Source of the DNA: Anodontia alba
Taxonomy: Eukaryota; Mollusca; Bivalvia; Lucinida; Lucinidae
Assembly: GCA_964016985.1 (NCBI GenBank)
Contig: OZ024828.1
Coordinates: forward strand, 86,134,308 to 86,198,307
DNA length: 64,000 nucleotides
Direction of reading: 5' to 3'
The notes under the pieces were generated by a model that was not told where the DNA came from, did not search any database, and saw only the letters and a program-made list of their open reading frames with translations. The translations under genes were made by a program, and so were the position numbers. Of the stretch, positions 44,650-55,792 are shown in pieces; within the stretch, counting starts at the first letter, position 1; every line of letters starts with the position of its first letter.

Positions 44650-44698
44650 GAGAGAGCGTCAATACTTTATTAATTTCTTTACAAGTAGAAAGCAATCA
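43921..44698. other. Intergenic with tRNA-like piece and microsatellites
   Basis: 44315-44400 is weakly tRNA-like (GCATTGGTGCATTGGTATT..CGGGCTGGAGTCC). 44543-44583 is (ATAC)n and 44618-44657 is (AG)n. Confidence 0.5.
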
Positions 44699-44699
44699 G

Positions 44700-44941
44700 G
44701 GCCCAGTTGTTCAAAGCTAACGATGTCGTTAGCTAACGATTCGTTAAAATTTACATCGAGTGATACGCAAATATTCTGATATTTTTTGCTGAAAAAATGT
44801 GAGTAGCTTTTGCACTGCAAAAGCTACTCACATTTTTTCAGCAAAAAATATCAGAATATTGTATATTGAATCCGCTAAAACAGTTAACGAAAGGACCCTT
44901 AACGAGCTCGTTAAGCTAACGACGCTTTGAAGAACTGGGCC
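44700..44941. repeat. L-family TIR MITE, copy 2
   Basis: GGCCCAGTTGTTCAAAGC to GCTTTGAAGAACTGGGCCC. Internal GCTGAAAAAATGTGAGTAGC and its exact complement make a perfect long hairpin. Confidence 0.85.
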
Positions 44942-45750
44942 CAGTTTACTAAACACAGATCATAAGTAATGAATTTCAAAAAATAAATTAATGCTATCTG
45001 TGACCTACACCTATCCTTATATTCATTCATAAGTAACTGTTTCTTTCTTTTTTCTTTTCTTCTTTTTTTTTTTTTTGTTTTTCGAGAAATCCACTCTCGC
45101 CAGCAACTGCAAGTTTTTTAAACCAATTAAACAAAATCTTTTCAAAAAGACAATTTAAACCCTAAAATCTTTATAAATAGACTTGTAGTTTAGGTGTGAC
45201 GTGCTTATAACAATAACAACAACAAAAACACCAAAAACAAAAAAAGTCCTTGTATTTGTAAGCTTCAGAGCCTATGTTTACTGTTCATAATAAAAGGACT
45301 ATAAATAAAATTTATAATAATTATCTTCCTGTAAGAAAGGCATTTTTCATATAATAATACATTTGTTTTTAACACGCGTGTTTGCATGCGTAAGTGCGTG
45401 CATGCCTGTCTGTATGCACAGAGATTTTTGTTTTGAAAAAAAAATCTAATACTCGTATTCATTTTGAAAAGACAAACGAGCTAAAACATGAGAAAAGAGC
45501 TCTAAGCATTCTTATGTTCTTCAAATGCACGTGCGCGGCAAATTAATAGGGATAGAGGCATGCCTTCTTGCATGAAGCTATATAACTTTTGTATATGTCT
45601 ACAAGCAGTAAAGTCTGGCGAAACTGCGCTAATGCGCAGGCTCGCCTGAACTTTTACAGGTGGCCCATATGATGTGTCCTTTTCTCATGAGCTGGCCCGA
45701 ATGTATTTCCTTATACTAGCATATATTAAAACCCAGCAATACCTTACCCA
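44942..45750. other. Intergenic with E remnant
   Basis: 45605-45665 is an E/F-like palindrome (GTCTGGCGAAACTGCGCTAATGCGCAGGCTCGCC). Otherwise low-complexity and unassigned. Confidence 0.45.
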
Positions 45751-45757
45751 TATATGA

Positions 45758-45858
45758 CAATTGGAATTTGACCTGACCAAATCTATTATTAAGTAGGAGT
45801 TCCTCAGTATAATGACTCCCACTTAATAGATTTGGTTAGGTCTTATTCCAATTTTAGG
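45758..45858. repeat. Hairpin element
   Basis: TTGGAATTTGACCTGACC and AAATCTATTATTAAGTAGGAG pair with CTCCCACTTAATAGATTTGG and TTAGGTCTTATTCCAA. No second copy in the window. Confidence 0.65.
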
Positions 45859-46396
45859 GGTATGCGCTTTGTTTATTTATGCAATTTTTACAAAACAAAT
45901 CCTAAATTTTTCGAGCAAACAGTTCCTTTGCCAAACATCCCCAGTATGGAATTCTTAGACTGGCTCCCGTCTAACTTATATATGAATCAGCACAAAAACA
46001 TAAAAACTATTTATATTTTACAAAAATCCTATCTTTTAGAATGTCCTTCTATCTGATTTGGCTGATCAGTTATGAGTTTCTGACTGGTAAGGGAGATAAT
46101 ATGTGCAGAAAAATAGTCAAGGAAGAGTATTTTATCTTTGTTAGATTAGAAATGTAAAACTCATAGCCTGGTGCCAGGCTATGGAATTCTGGGCATATCT
46201 GGGTTAAAGGCAGGCATATACATGTTCCTAAAAAGAAAAAAAATACTTTGAAAACATTTATTTTTCAAATGTAAATAAATGAAAATGTTTAAGCGACAGA
46301 TATGAAGAGAAACTGCTTCAGTTTCGTATCTTTTGTCCACACATTTGTTCTCTGGAACTATACAGTTTTCGGCCTACACTGAATACTATTATTCAC
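45859..46396. other. Intergenic, unassigned
   Basis: Contains only a small palindrome ATAGCCTGGTGCCAGGCTAT (46163-46182). It lies downstream of gene 3. Confidence 0.45.
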
Positions 46397-46402
46397 TTTA
46401 TT
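46397..46402 (-). terminator. Poly(A) signal AATAAA of gene 3
   Basis: Minus-strand AATAAA, 78 nt after the TGA of gene 3. Position and strand fit a normal 3' UTR. Confidence 0.5.
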
Positions 46403-46479
46403 CACAGAAAAGTATTCGATGAAAACTGTGAGAAAAATGAAAATCTGAATATTAAACTGTGTAGCCCGTTTAGCCTTTG

Positions 46480-46758
46480 TCAGTCTCCGTCTTCCCCATC
46501 TTTACCATCTCTACCAAAAAGTCCGTCGCCTTTTCCACCCTTTCCTCCTTTTCCTCCACCACTTCCGCCTCCTCCACCACCTCCTCCTCCCCCTCCATTC
46601 CATCCATCCTGTCCATCCTCTCCGTCTTGACCGTAGTCTCCTCCTCGACCTCCTCTGCCTCCGCCTGCCCCACCTCCGCTACCTCCCCCACCACCTCCAC
46701 CACCGGAGCATCCACCTCCGCCACCGCCTCCTCCGCTATTGCCCATTTACTCTGTTAC
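46480..46758 (-). CDS. Glycine-rich, collagen-like MGNSGGGG protein (gene 3), last exon
   Basis: Minus-strand exon. CDS 46746-46480, 88 residues. Acceptor TTATTTTTTTCCAG|GTAACAGAGTAA sits 12 nt before the ATG, and the TAA right before the ATG is in frame, so the start is firm. Residues 1-30 are almost pure Gly (MGNSGGGGGGGG, then Cys13). Residues 33-50 form six Gly-X-Y triplets (GRG, GDY, GQD, GED, GQD, GWN), a poly-Gly run follows, then KGGKGGKG and a second acidic triplet stretch GLFGRDGKDGED to the end. Lys/Asp-rich triplets resemble short collagen-like segments, but length is far below that of known collagens and no signal peptide is seen. Paralogue of genes 1 and 2; its tail is also close in style to the RRM gene's. 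Function unknown. Confidence 0.7.
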
Positions 46759-46759
46759 C

Positions 46760-46945
46760 TGGAAAAAAATAAAAAATGTCACATAACAGGGATACAACTT
46801 GAAGGTAACGTCGTCTCGGTGTCGATGCACTGCATCGACGTTGATGTGACCTTGTTCAAACCACGGGCGCAATTCTTACGAAATGGCTTTTTGACACTTT
46901 TTGTTTTGGACATTATGAATAAATTATTACTTCAAGCTCTCACGT
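46760..46945. other. Presumed 5' intron of gene 3
   Basis: Contains a degraded H palindrome (GTGTCGATGCACTGCATCGACG..GATG) at about 46817-46845. The donor and leader exon were not located. Confidence 0.35.
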
Positions 46946-47180
46946 TTAACCCAATTTAGTCTGGAGACCCCTAAAAGGGTAATTGGCAAACATTGCGAAC
47001 CCAGATCAGACGCCGCAGAACGCGGCGTCTGATTAGGAATTCAGGATCTCCACTGTTTGCAAATAGTTCATCCATTTTTCTCTAGGAATATCTAAATCTC
47101 ATTGCCGGACGTACCTAAAACTGAGATTGGACTCTTCCAATATATAGTGTGGGGATTCTATTCAGTGTACAATGGGTTAA
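46946..47180. repeat. B-family TTAA MITE upstream of gene 3
   Basis: TTAACCCAATTTAGTCTGG to GTACAATGGGTTAA with the CAGACGCCGCAGAACGCGGCG core. It lies between the gene 3 ATG and the CACGACTAGCA motif. Confidence 0.8.
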
Positions 47181-47323
47181 TCACGTGCTCAGTGCGACTA
47201 TGACAATACTAATCACGACTAGCAGGGCGCATTTTCAAAGTATATTTCTTTTTGTTTTTCATAGAAAATAAGTCTTGACATTTCATGCGAATCGAGTCCA
47301 GTAGTTTCATATGAAATGTTAAA

Positions 47324-47357
<34 letters not shown>

Positions 47358-47460
47358 TTTATTTTTATTTTGAAAAAAAAAAAATGATGGGAAAATCTAA
47401 ATTGTCGTCTGCTGTAGAATTGGACGATTAATTTAAAGTTACGCGATATGAATTATCAGA
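47181..47460. other. Possible gene 3 promoter region; ATT repeat
   Basis: CACGACTAGCA at 47214-47224 matches 29960-29970 upstream of gene 2. 47326-47358 is (ATT)n. No TATA box of good quality on the minus strand. Confidence 0.3.
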
Positions 47461-47940
47461 GAACTTCTTAAATTTGCACGGTTGTGTCGGAGGGGTGGGG
47501 GTGGGGGAGGGAGAGGGAGGGCAGGGGAGGAGGGAAAGGGGTAACTTCCTATATATGACATACTACGGATTTGCGTTCCGAATGGCCCACTTTTTCAACG
47601 CTGCCAAGTATATGATTGGCCCCCTTTTTTCAACAAAACATTATATGACTGACCCTATTTTTCTTGATTCGTATGTGAAAAGACCCCATTATCTGACATC
47701 AAGGTAAATGCGTCAGAGATTTGTCGAGGCTGCTTGTCCTCATGGTATTCAATGAGTTGACTGCTATATTTGTCTAACTACCAGCAATAAATGGGTATAA
47801 AAGTCAAAGGGCAGTATATGAATGGGTCAACATTTTGGACGATCAAGTATATGAATGGGTCTGTTTTTTCAAAGGTAAAGTATATGAATGGGGTAGGTTT
47901 GGAAATGCTGGCTTGCACACACGTATCTCATTTACCCCCA
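47461..47940 (+). repeat. Short irregular repeats (TATATGA..GGCCC)
   Basis: AAGTATATGAATGGGTC-type blocks repeat near 47608, 47813, 47850 and 47878 with TTTTTTCAA between. Preceded by a G-rich tract (47488-47540). Non-coding as far as I can see. Confidence 0.45.
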
Positions 47941-48463
47941 AGTTAAACATGTAGGAAACATCGTGCTCGAACGTCGTGCCCAGTGGCTTAAACGTCATGG
48001 ATGCGACGTTGCCCAAACGTTGTGTGCACAGAGGTAGTCATTCACCGTTAAAACGATGCTAAATAATCACATAATTCATAAAAATGACATAACGGTATCT
48101 TACCTTTGGTAAACGGACACCTGGCTTTCAAATATCTGCCAATATTCGATCAGAAGGACTATAGCTTAACATATGAGCTGAATCTGAATTTAAACACAAC
48201 CCACGTTCATTCTAAGAACTCTATATTTAACCAAGAAAACCCCCAGTTTGTTGTGTTATCTCCAGTTTCGTTTTCGTCGAAAACTAGTCGAAAACTGGTA
48301 TGGTGGCCTGCATGTCCCAACAAGTCCGTGTAAAGAACATCCACCTAAACCCACATTTATATGAAGAAAAGTGGGGTTATAAGGTTATACATTATTTTCT
48401 TATTTTTGCTCAGAAATATAGGTTGTAGGTAGTCGTAGAACCCCTATAGTGAGTTTGTTAGAA
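47941..48463. other. Intergenic with hairpin-arm remnants
   Basis: 47965-48035 is H-like. 48340-48450 holds A-type arm text (CACATTTATATGAAGAAAAG, TTTTTGCTCAGAAATATAGG), an older element into which 48464-48741 inserted. Confidence 0.45.
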
Positions 48464-48741
48464 CATTACGAAAACACGCCTATTCAAATATATTGAAAAT
48501 TTCACCACCAAAAACTGAACATTTTCAGATAAAAATTCTGATATTTTTCATATTTCTGCTCAAAACAAAGATTGTGGGTACTCGTTAGAACCGCCTCACC
48601 GAGGCGGTTCTAACGAGTACCCACAATCTATGTTTTTAAGCAGAAATAAGAAAAATAATGTATGCCCCTGTAAACCCCAGTTTTACTATATAAAAATGGG
48701 GTTTAAGGGGGTCAGAATTATATAGGTATGTTTTCATGATG
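48464..48741. repeat. A-family hairpin MITE nested in an older one
   Basis: CATTACGAAAACACGCCTATT to ATAGGTATGTTTTCATGATG. ACCCCTATAGTGAG flanks it on both sides (48440-48453 and 48742-48755), so it split an older hairpin with some target duplication. Confidence 0.8.
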
Positions 48742-48892
48742 ACCCCTATAGTGAGGCGGTTCTCACGAGCAACCACAATCTATATTTGTAGCAAAAACAA
48801 GGAAAGTTTAAAAGGAGCAAATTATTTTCTTTAAGAGTCAAAAACAGATTTTAAAGAGTTGCCTCTTTGCGACCTCAAACGTATACTTAACG

Positions 48893-50051
48893 GAGAGTGA
48901 CCAAAACAACTTGTATGCTAGTTGGCGCTAGAAAACGCTTGAACGACTCTCGACCTCTAAATATTATTGCTGACGATGTCAATATTCAATCCGTTAGTAA
49001 ACAGAAACTCCTTGGTGTTTATATCGATGAACACCTTTCTTGGTCTGCCCATATAGACCACTTATGCTCCCTTATCTCATCTAAAATATCTCTATTACGC
49101 CAGTTAGCAACGTATGTACCGACACATATTCAAAAAGTTTACTATCAGGGGTATATTCTTCCTTATATTGATTATGGCTCTGTTACCTGGGGGTCAGCCT
49201 CTGTAACTAATATTGAACGCATATCCAAGCTGCAAAAACGCGCTGCTCGAATCATCCTGCGAGCAAATTACGATACCCCATCAGTAGATATGTTCAGTCA
49301 GCTGGGATGGCTGTCAATTCCGGACAGACTTAAATATAATAAGGCTGTCTTGACATACCGAGCAATAAATAATTTATCCCCTGAATATATAACACAACTT
49401 CTAAAACCAGTATCCGAGGTACACACTCTTAACCTCAGGTCATCAGAAAATGGCTCACTTTATGTGCCGAAAGCACGGACAGCACTTTTTGATGGTCTTT
49501 TTCGTGTTCCGCACCAAGACTATGGAATGCTCTACCTCAAACAGTAAAAACATCGGGGTCACTCTCTACCTTTAAACAGTCTCTTAAAGCAACATTTTAA
49601 CCCTTATAAAATGTCTTTAACTATGATTTTAAATGATATACCATTGTAAAAGTATCGCTGAAACCGTTATTGTAACTGAATTGAGAGCTTTTATGACCTA
49701 GCATAATTGTTTTAGATATTGGTTTTATGCGCTCGTCAAATCTTAAAGCACTTACAAAAACTGTGATAACATACAGATTTGTCTTTGATATAATTAAGTG
49801 CCATGTTTGGTTTTAAATCACTTGCACATACCTGTTAGCACTTTTATTTGATAAAAACTTTATACAAGCATTCACTTCGCTACAAGCTTCTTTTATCCCA
49901 TGAATTTCTTAGCTGTTAGTTAAGTCTTGTTGTATATATGTATATAAATTTTAGTTGGAGGACCACAAGGTAGAATAGTTATTTATAGCTAATTGTGTCA
50001 TCCTCTTTAAACATTGTTTAAATAAATAAAATAAATAAATAAATAAATAAA
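48893..50051 (+). pseudogene. 5'-truncated non-LTR retrotransposon (RT C-terminus)
   Basis: The open part (48897-49547) is the post-catalytic C-terminal region of a Jockey/CR1-like reverse transcriptase. It shows KQKLLGVYIDEHLSWSAHI, LLRQLATYVP, YILPYIDYGSVTWG, ISKLQKRAARIIL and LGWLSIPDRLKYNKAVLTYR. The catalytic core is absent. A +1 shift near 49505 puts the conserved APRLWNALPQ and the natural end (TAA 49598-49600) in another frame, so it is broken. The 3' UTR has paired GAGGACCACAAGG...TCATCCTC and ends in (AAAT)n at 50022-50051, a typical LINE tail. Copies of this class supply the machinery that moves SINEs. Confidence 0.9.
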
Positions 50052-50099
50052 CGCACTTTCAATTGTGGCGGCGCCTATTTGCTTCCGTACTTAAGAAAA

Positions 50100-50247
50100 C
50101 TGCACCAGTGACGTGTCCTATATTTATAAACTGCATTTATTTACAGTTTTCGGTTCCAGGAATATGTAGATTGTAACGACCTCTGCTTTGACTATTACAG
50201 TATTGGAAGGCGACTTGAAGGCAGCGAGTTAACATAGATGAAGGTAA
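50100..50247 (+). promoter_or_regulatory. Candidate TATA promoter and non-coding first exon
   Basis: GTGACGTG (50108 on) and TATATTTATAAA precede single-copy sequence that ends in a strong donor GAAG|GTAAGC at 50247/50248. It could be a leader exon for the plus-strand RRM gene (acceptor 56116, 5.9 kb away). Spliced that way, an upstream ATG (ATGAAG at the exon end) would open a 25-codon frame overlapping the main start, which weakens the case. Confidence 0.25.
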
Positions 50248-50329
50248 GCCGGCATCTTTTGTATCTGTAGCCTAGCCTATTTCTACCAAACACACGTCTT
50301 CCGTATTTGAGACATTATTTCTTGTTTCT

Positions 50330-50510
50330 CCCGCGAGGTTTCTCCATTAAAACGCATGTTATGGCACTTGTTAGAATCGCCTCAATGAGGCGATTCTAAC
50401 AAGTACCCAGAACATATGTTTCTAACAAGTAATAAGAAAATTAACCGCTTTGGGGCGGGGGGGGGGGGGCGGGGGGGCGGGGGGAAGAGGGGGAGGGGGC
50501 GGTGTCTAGT
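50330..50510. repeat. Solitary hairpin module and G-rich tract
   Basis: 50352-50420 ACTTGTTAGAATCGCCTCAA and complement inside CATGTTATGG/CAGAACATATG arms. 50456-50505 is G-rich and could form a quadruplex. Confidence 0.65.
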
Positions 50511-50847
50511 TCATTTCATTCATTGTAAGCTTTACAAAAATCAAAAATCGATGTACGTTAAGTATACTACAGCGTGGACTCGGATCAGACACCGCGTTCC
50601 CTTTTATGGGAGGCTATAGGCTTATATGAATTTGGCCGTGTCGGATTACCAGCAGGCGCACACTGAGGGCGCACAACGTTGGTTCAACGTTGACGCAACG
50701 TTGCAACATCACGCAGGTGTTTTATCGTTAAATCAGTGTAGACGGAGAGTGCAGTTTTTGAAGCGTTGTCTGTCTGATTTTATTAAGTCTCCCAAACGAA
50801 GTGAGGAGACGTTGTTTTTGCTCCGTTTTTTTTTTTTTTTTTTAATT

Positions 50848-50885
<38 letters not shown>

Positions 50886-51180
50886 ATTCTTCTTCTTCCG
50901 GGACGAGTTCTCAGTAACCACTGGACGGATTGCTCTGTAATTTGGGGATATTAATATGAAGTTGTGCAAGAGGGTTTCAAAATACACAATGGCGAACTCA
51001 AAGGTTCCCACGGGGACATGCCGAAATCCGCCCATTTTTTTTTTTCCGGACGAGTTCTCAGTAACCGCTGGGCGGATTGATATATATGGATATGAAGTTT
51101 TGCAAGAGCGTTTTAAAGGGTCTCCCATGGGGGGGGGGCGGGGGAGGGGGGGGTGGGGGCACACCCCTCCCCTCACTTCA
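50511..51180. repeat. Two-copy repeat with T-run and CAT microsatellite
   Basis: GGACGAGTTCTCAGTAACC-CTGG-CGGATTG-T and TGAAGTT.TGCAAGAG recur at 50901 and 51049. 50827-50844 is a T run and 50850-50885 (ATC)n. 50670-50715 is H-like. Confidence 0.6.
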
Positions 51181-54100
51181 TAAAAGCTTATATATCAGAA
51201 ACCGTTTAGATCCCCTCGAGAAATCCCCCACCAATAAACCATATATAGGCCTATTCTTGTTCCATATATAAGACGCATCCAGTGACACCGACCGAGGTCC
51301 TCCAGGGATATGCTCCACCCACCAGTTTATATAAGGCTTAGTACCTCAGAAACCGTTTAGAACCCAACCCCGAAACCATATATAGTGTTGTTCCTTATGA
51401 TAAGACGCTTTCAGTGACACTGACCGGGGGTCCCCCCTGGGACATACCCACCCCTTTCACTTCATAAAAGGCCTATCTCAGAAACCATTCAAATCTCCAC
51501 CCCTACAACATATTTCTTGTTCTTTATGATAAGACGCATCCAATGACTCTGACTGGGGGCCCCCGGGGGTATGCCACAACCCCTCCAGTTCATATAAGGC
51601 TTAATATCCCACAAACCCTTCAGAACTGGCCCGACCCCTAAACCATATATATTCTTGTTCCTTATGATAAGACACATCCAATGCCACTGTCCGGGGATCC
51701 CACGGGGTATGCCGCACCCCCATCCAGTTCATACAAGGCTTAACATCTCAGAAACGGTTCAGAACCCACCCAGACCATATATATTGTTGTTCCCTATGAT
51801 ATGACGCATTCAGTGGAACTGACCGTGGGGACCCCGGGGGCATGCACACCCCTTTCACTTCATAAAAAGCCTAATATCACAGAAACCGTTCAGATCACCA
51901 CCCCATAACTACAGTCAACCTCTTTATACCGTCACTCGATACAACGAAAAAATTGTTTATAATGACAATTTGAATGTAACGAATTCTTCGCTCAAGAGAT
52001 GACAGTTAATGAGAATTTATGTAAGAATATTGCAGTAAACTTCAAGCAGCATATGTTTTGGAGATTTGTTAGAATCGCCTCACTGAGGCGATTCTAACAA
52101 ATATCCAAAACATATATTCTATGAGGAAATACGAATAAAACAAAGTCTTTATTACATATCATTCTGTTCATTAAGAATTCTTTACAATAGTAAATTCATT
52201 TTAATGGCAACATCTTTGGGAATAAATGCTGTCGATGTAATGAGGGTTCACTGTATATATATATATTCCTGTTCCTTATGATAAGACGCATCCAATGACA
52301 CCGACCACGGGTCCCTCGGAGGTATGCCATATCCTTATAGCTCATATAACGCTTAATCTCAGAAACCTTCCAGAACCCCAGCCCTAAACCATATATATTG
52401 TTGTTCCTTATGATGACACATTCAGTGACATTGACCGGGGGTCCCACGGGCATATACCCCATCTCCTCCAGTTCAATATTATAAGGCTTAATATCTTTGA
52501 AACCGTTTAGAACACCACTCCTAAACCTATATATTGTTGACGCATTCAGTGACACCGACCGACGGTGCCCACAGAGGCATGCCCCAGCTCCTTCACCTCA
52601 TAAAAGGCCTTATATCTTAGACATCGTTTAGAAGCCCACCCCTAAACCATATATATTCTTGACGCATCCGATTAAACGTCCGGGGTCCCCCCTGGGGAAT
52701 GCCCCACCTCTTACAGTTCATATAAGGCTGAATATCTCAGAAACCATTAAGAACCCCACCGCTAAACCATATACATTGTTGTTCCTTATGATAAGACACA
52801 TTCAGTTACTCTGACCGTGGGTCCCACGGGGTTATGCCACACCCCCTCAACTTTATATAAGGCTTAATATCTCAGAAACCGTTCAGAACCACACCCCTAA
52901 ACCATATGTATTGATGTCTCTTATGGTATGACGCATTCAGTGACACCGCCCGGGGTCCCTCCAGGTCGTACAAGGTTTAATATCGCAGAAACGGTTCAGA
53001 ACCCCACCCCTCAACTATATATATTTCTGTTCCTTATGGTTTCACGCATTCAGTGACACTGACTGGGGGTGCCCCCGGGGGGACCTCGGAGGTCTGCACA
53101 CCCCCTTCACTTCATAAAAGGCCTAATATCACAGAAACCGTTCAGATCACCACCCCTTAATCACACATATTCTTGTTCCTTATGATAAGAAGCATCCATT
53201 GACACCAATCGCGGGTCTCCCGGGGTATGTCCCACCCGTATAGTTCATATAAGGCTTGATGTCTCAGAAACCGTTCGGAACCCCAGTCCTAAACCATATA
53301 TATTGTTATTCCTTATGATGACGCATTAAGTGACACTGACCGGGGGTCCCACGGGGTATGTCCCACCCCCTTTAGTTCATATAAGGCTTAATATCTCGGA
53401 AACCGTTTAGAACCCACCGTAAATCCTATATATTGTTGTTCCTTATGATAAGACGCATCAGTGACACTGACCGGCGGTGCCCACGGGGACATGCTCCTGC
53501 CCCATTAACATCATCAAAGGCCTTATATCTTTGACACCATTCAGAACCCTACCCCTGAACCATATATATTCTTGTTCCTAATGATAAGACGCATCCAATT
53601 ACACCGACCGGGGGTCCCCCCTGGGGTATGCCCCCCACCTCCTCCAGTTCATATAAGGCTTAATATCTCAGAAACCATTAAGAACCCCACCCCTAAACCA
53701 TATATATTGTTGTTCCTTATGACGACCCATTCAGTGACATTGACCGGGGTCCCACGGGGGTATGCCACACCCTCTCCAGTTCACATAAGGCTTAAAATGT
53801 CAGAAACCGTTCAGAACCCCACCCTAAATCATAATATATTGTTTCCCTTATGGTAAGACGCATTCAGTGACACCGCCCGGGGGTCCCCCGCGGTAATGCC
53901 CCTCCCCTCCAGTTCATATTAGACTTAATATCTAAGGAACCGTTCAGAACCCACCCCTTAACCATAGATATTGTTGTTCATTATGATAAGACGCATACAG
54001 TGACACTGACCGTGGGTTCCCCGGGGTATGCCCCACCATTTCCAGTAAATGTAAGGCCTAATATCTCAGAAACCGTTCAGAACCCTAGCTTTAAACCATA

Positions 54101-54420
54101 TATATTCAATGACACCGACCGTGGGTCCCCATGGGATATGCCCCACCCCCTCCGGCTCACATAAGGCTTAATATCTCGGAAACCATTCATATCCCCGACC
54201 CCTAAACCATATATATTGTTGTTCCTCATGATAAAATACCGACCATGTATCCCCCAGTTCACATAAGGCTAGATATCTCGGACACTGCCCAGATCCCCAC
54301 CCCTAAACAATATATATTATTGTTCCTTATGATATGACGCATTCAATGACACTGACCATGGGTCCCCAGGGGGTATGCCTCACCCCATCTTAGAAACCGT
54401 TCAGATCCGTGTCAAGCATA
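51181..54420 (+). repeat. Degenerate ~150-bp tandem array
   Basis: About twenty irregular units with TATAAGGCTTAATATCTCAG, AAACCGTTCAGAACCCCACC, CCTAAACCATATATATTGTT, CCTTATGATAAGACGCATTC and AGTGACACTGACCGGGGGTC. A pogo-like MITE (51912-52253) splits the array. Unit divergence is much greater than in the 157-bp satellite, so it is older. Short open frames are by-products. Confidence 0.85.
51912..52253. mobile_element. Pogo-like MITE (Q) inside the array
   Basis: TA|CAGTCAACCTCTTTATACCG...GTCGATGTAATGAGGGTTCACTG|TA. The centre is the shared hairpin (CATATGTTTTGGAGATTTG, AGAATCGCCTCACTGAGGCG; 52049-52115). Confidence 0.8.
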
Positions 54421-54690
54421 AAAGGTTTTCAAATGCTTTTATTTTCTAATGGCGAATTAAAATGAAAACGCTGGAGCTCATTTGAGTATCGGGGGTCGTT
54501 TGGGAGACTTTATAATTGGTAGATTATAATCATGTCTTGTTTGTTACAAATTTTACAGAACTGGTCAGTTTCGCTGATTCCAGGTGGACAGCTTGTCAGG
54601 ATGCGCCCTATACAGGTCAACTGACCTGCTCGACATGTCATAAATGGTGTTTACTGGACCGTTAAACATAACCCTTGATAAGAGTGGGTA
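54421..54690 (+). repeat. SINE fragment and unassigned
   Basis: CAGGTCAACTGACCTGCTCGACATG..GTTTACTGGACCGTTAAACA is the SINE 3' body. The rest is unassigned. Confidence 0.45.
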
Positions 54691-54698
54691 TCCAGATC

Positions 54699-54815
54699 AT
54701 ATTTTTCTTATTTCTCCACGGAAACATATGTTGTAGGTACTCATTAGAAGCGCCTCGCCGAGGCGCTTCTAATGAGTACCCACAACATATGTTTTCGTGG
54801 AGAAATAAGAAAAAT
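54699..54815. repeat. Shared hairpin with extended arms
   Basis: ATTTTTCTTATTTCTCCACG and its complement extend the CATATGTTGTAGGTACTCATT hairpin to nearly 117 bp. Arms are almost perfect, so the copy is young. Confidence 0.8.
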
Positions 54816-54939
54816 ATCAATACTTTTTGGTTGAAAAAAAGCAGCTTATCAAGAGCTATGGTTAAACATAGGGAAGATCATGATAAGACGCCCATGGTCA
54901 GGATCTTTATGAGTCAACCCATGAGAAAACGGTCCCTAT

Positions 54940-55480
54940 CGCATAGGTGACCGGTAAAAGCTCAGGCGAGTCTGTGAATAAGCGCAGTCACACCAGAGGC
55001 TTTGCTGCTCGCAGATAAGTTGAACAGACTTGGTGTAGCTTCATGCGAGACATCATGCGTCTAACCCTATTAGTTGGCTGCGCATGCGCATTGGACGAAC
55101 ATAAACCGCAGAATGCTAACGGCCCTTATCTCATGGGTCGGCTAATATGTTTTCTGTCACAGTTCATACTTAGGCTAATCATTACCACTGTACTTAAATT
55201 TTACAGCCCCTCAAGCCTCTTTCACTTACACTGAACCGGACTAGTATTTGTTTCGTATTCTTAAAATGTAGATGATCGGCGAGGTTAGAGAGTTCAGTGG
55301 GGTGGGGGTTTAGAACATTGCATAGGCATTGAAAGTCTTAGGTGCTGTTTAGCAGAATGTTTTGCAAAGGCGGGGGCGTGTAAACGTTATATTTCCTGCT
55401 AAGCAGAACATCTTTGCATAAGCATTTCATGGTAAGGAATCATAATTAGGTTTTAATTTTGCAAGTGCATGTTAATGTAA
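54940..55480. other. E-family remnants and unassigned
   Basis: 54955-55140 carries AGCTCAGGCGAGTCTGTG and ATGCGCATTGGACGAAC text of E/F type. 55325-55440 has TTTAGCAGAA/TTTGCA motifs repeated at 55806. No gene. Confidence 0.4.
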
Positions 55481-55485
55481 TCATT

Positions 55486-55792
55486 TGGCCGGCCTCGGTG
55501 GCTCAGTTGGATGCGCCGTCCGACTGGAGACTAGGAGGTCGCGGGTTCAATCCCCGCCGAGGTCGGCAACATTCTTTAGTGGAGTTTGATCATGAGATAT
55601 TTTCTACGGTCATTCTCTCCCTTCCGCTGATTCAAGAAGGGCAGTTGTCAGTTTCTGGCGAAAGAATGTGCACAATACTGGTTAACCGCTTAGTGGACTA
55701 GGCCTGCCCAGTAAATGTGTGGTTAGGTAAACTGACCGCGCTCGACATGACCCCATTGGGTTGACTGGGCCGTAAAACCTCAACACAAACAA
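55486..55792 (+). mobile_element. tRNA-derived SINE with 13-bp TSD, copy 2
   Basis: Same head and body as 42697-43000, with box B GGGTTCAATCCCC. Perfect duplication TAATGTAATCATT at 55473-55485 and 55793-55805. High identity to the other copy suggests recent activity. Confidence 0.9.

Noticed and set aside
46477..46959. 160-codon plus-strand Ser/Thr-rich frame antisense to gene 3
   Set aside because: Complement of GGN glycine codons yields Ser/Thr/Pro-like text; it continues into non-coding and MITE sequence and has no splice support.
50733..51176. 147-codon minus-strand frame
   Set aside because: Built from a two-copy repeat, a T run and an ATC microsatellite.
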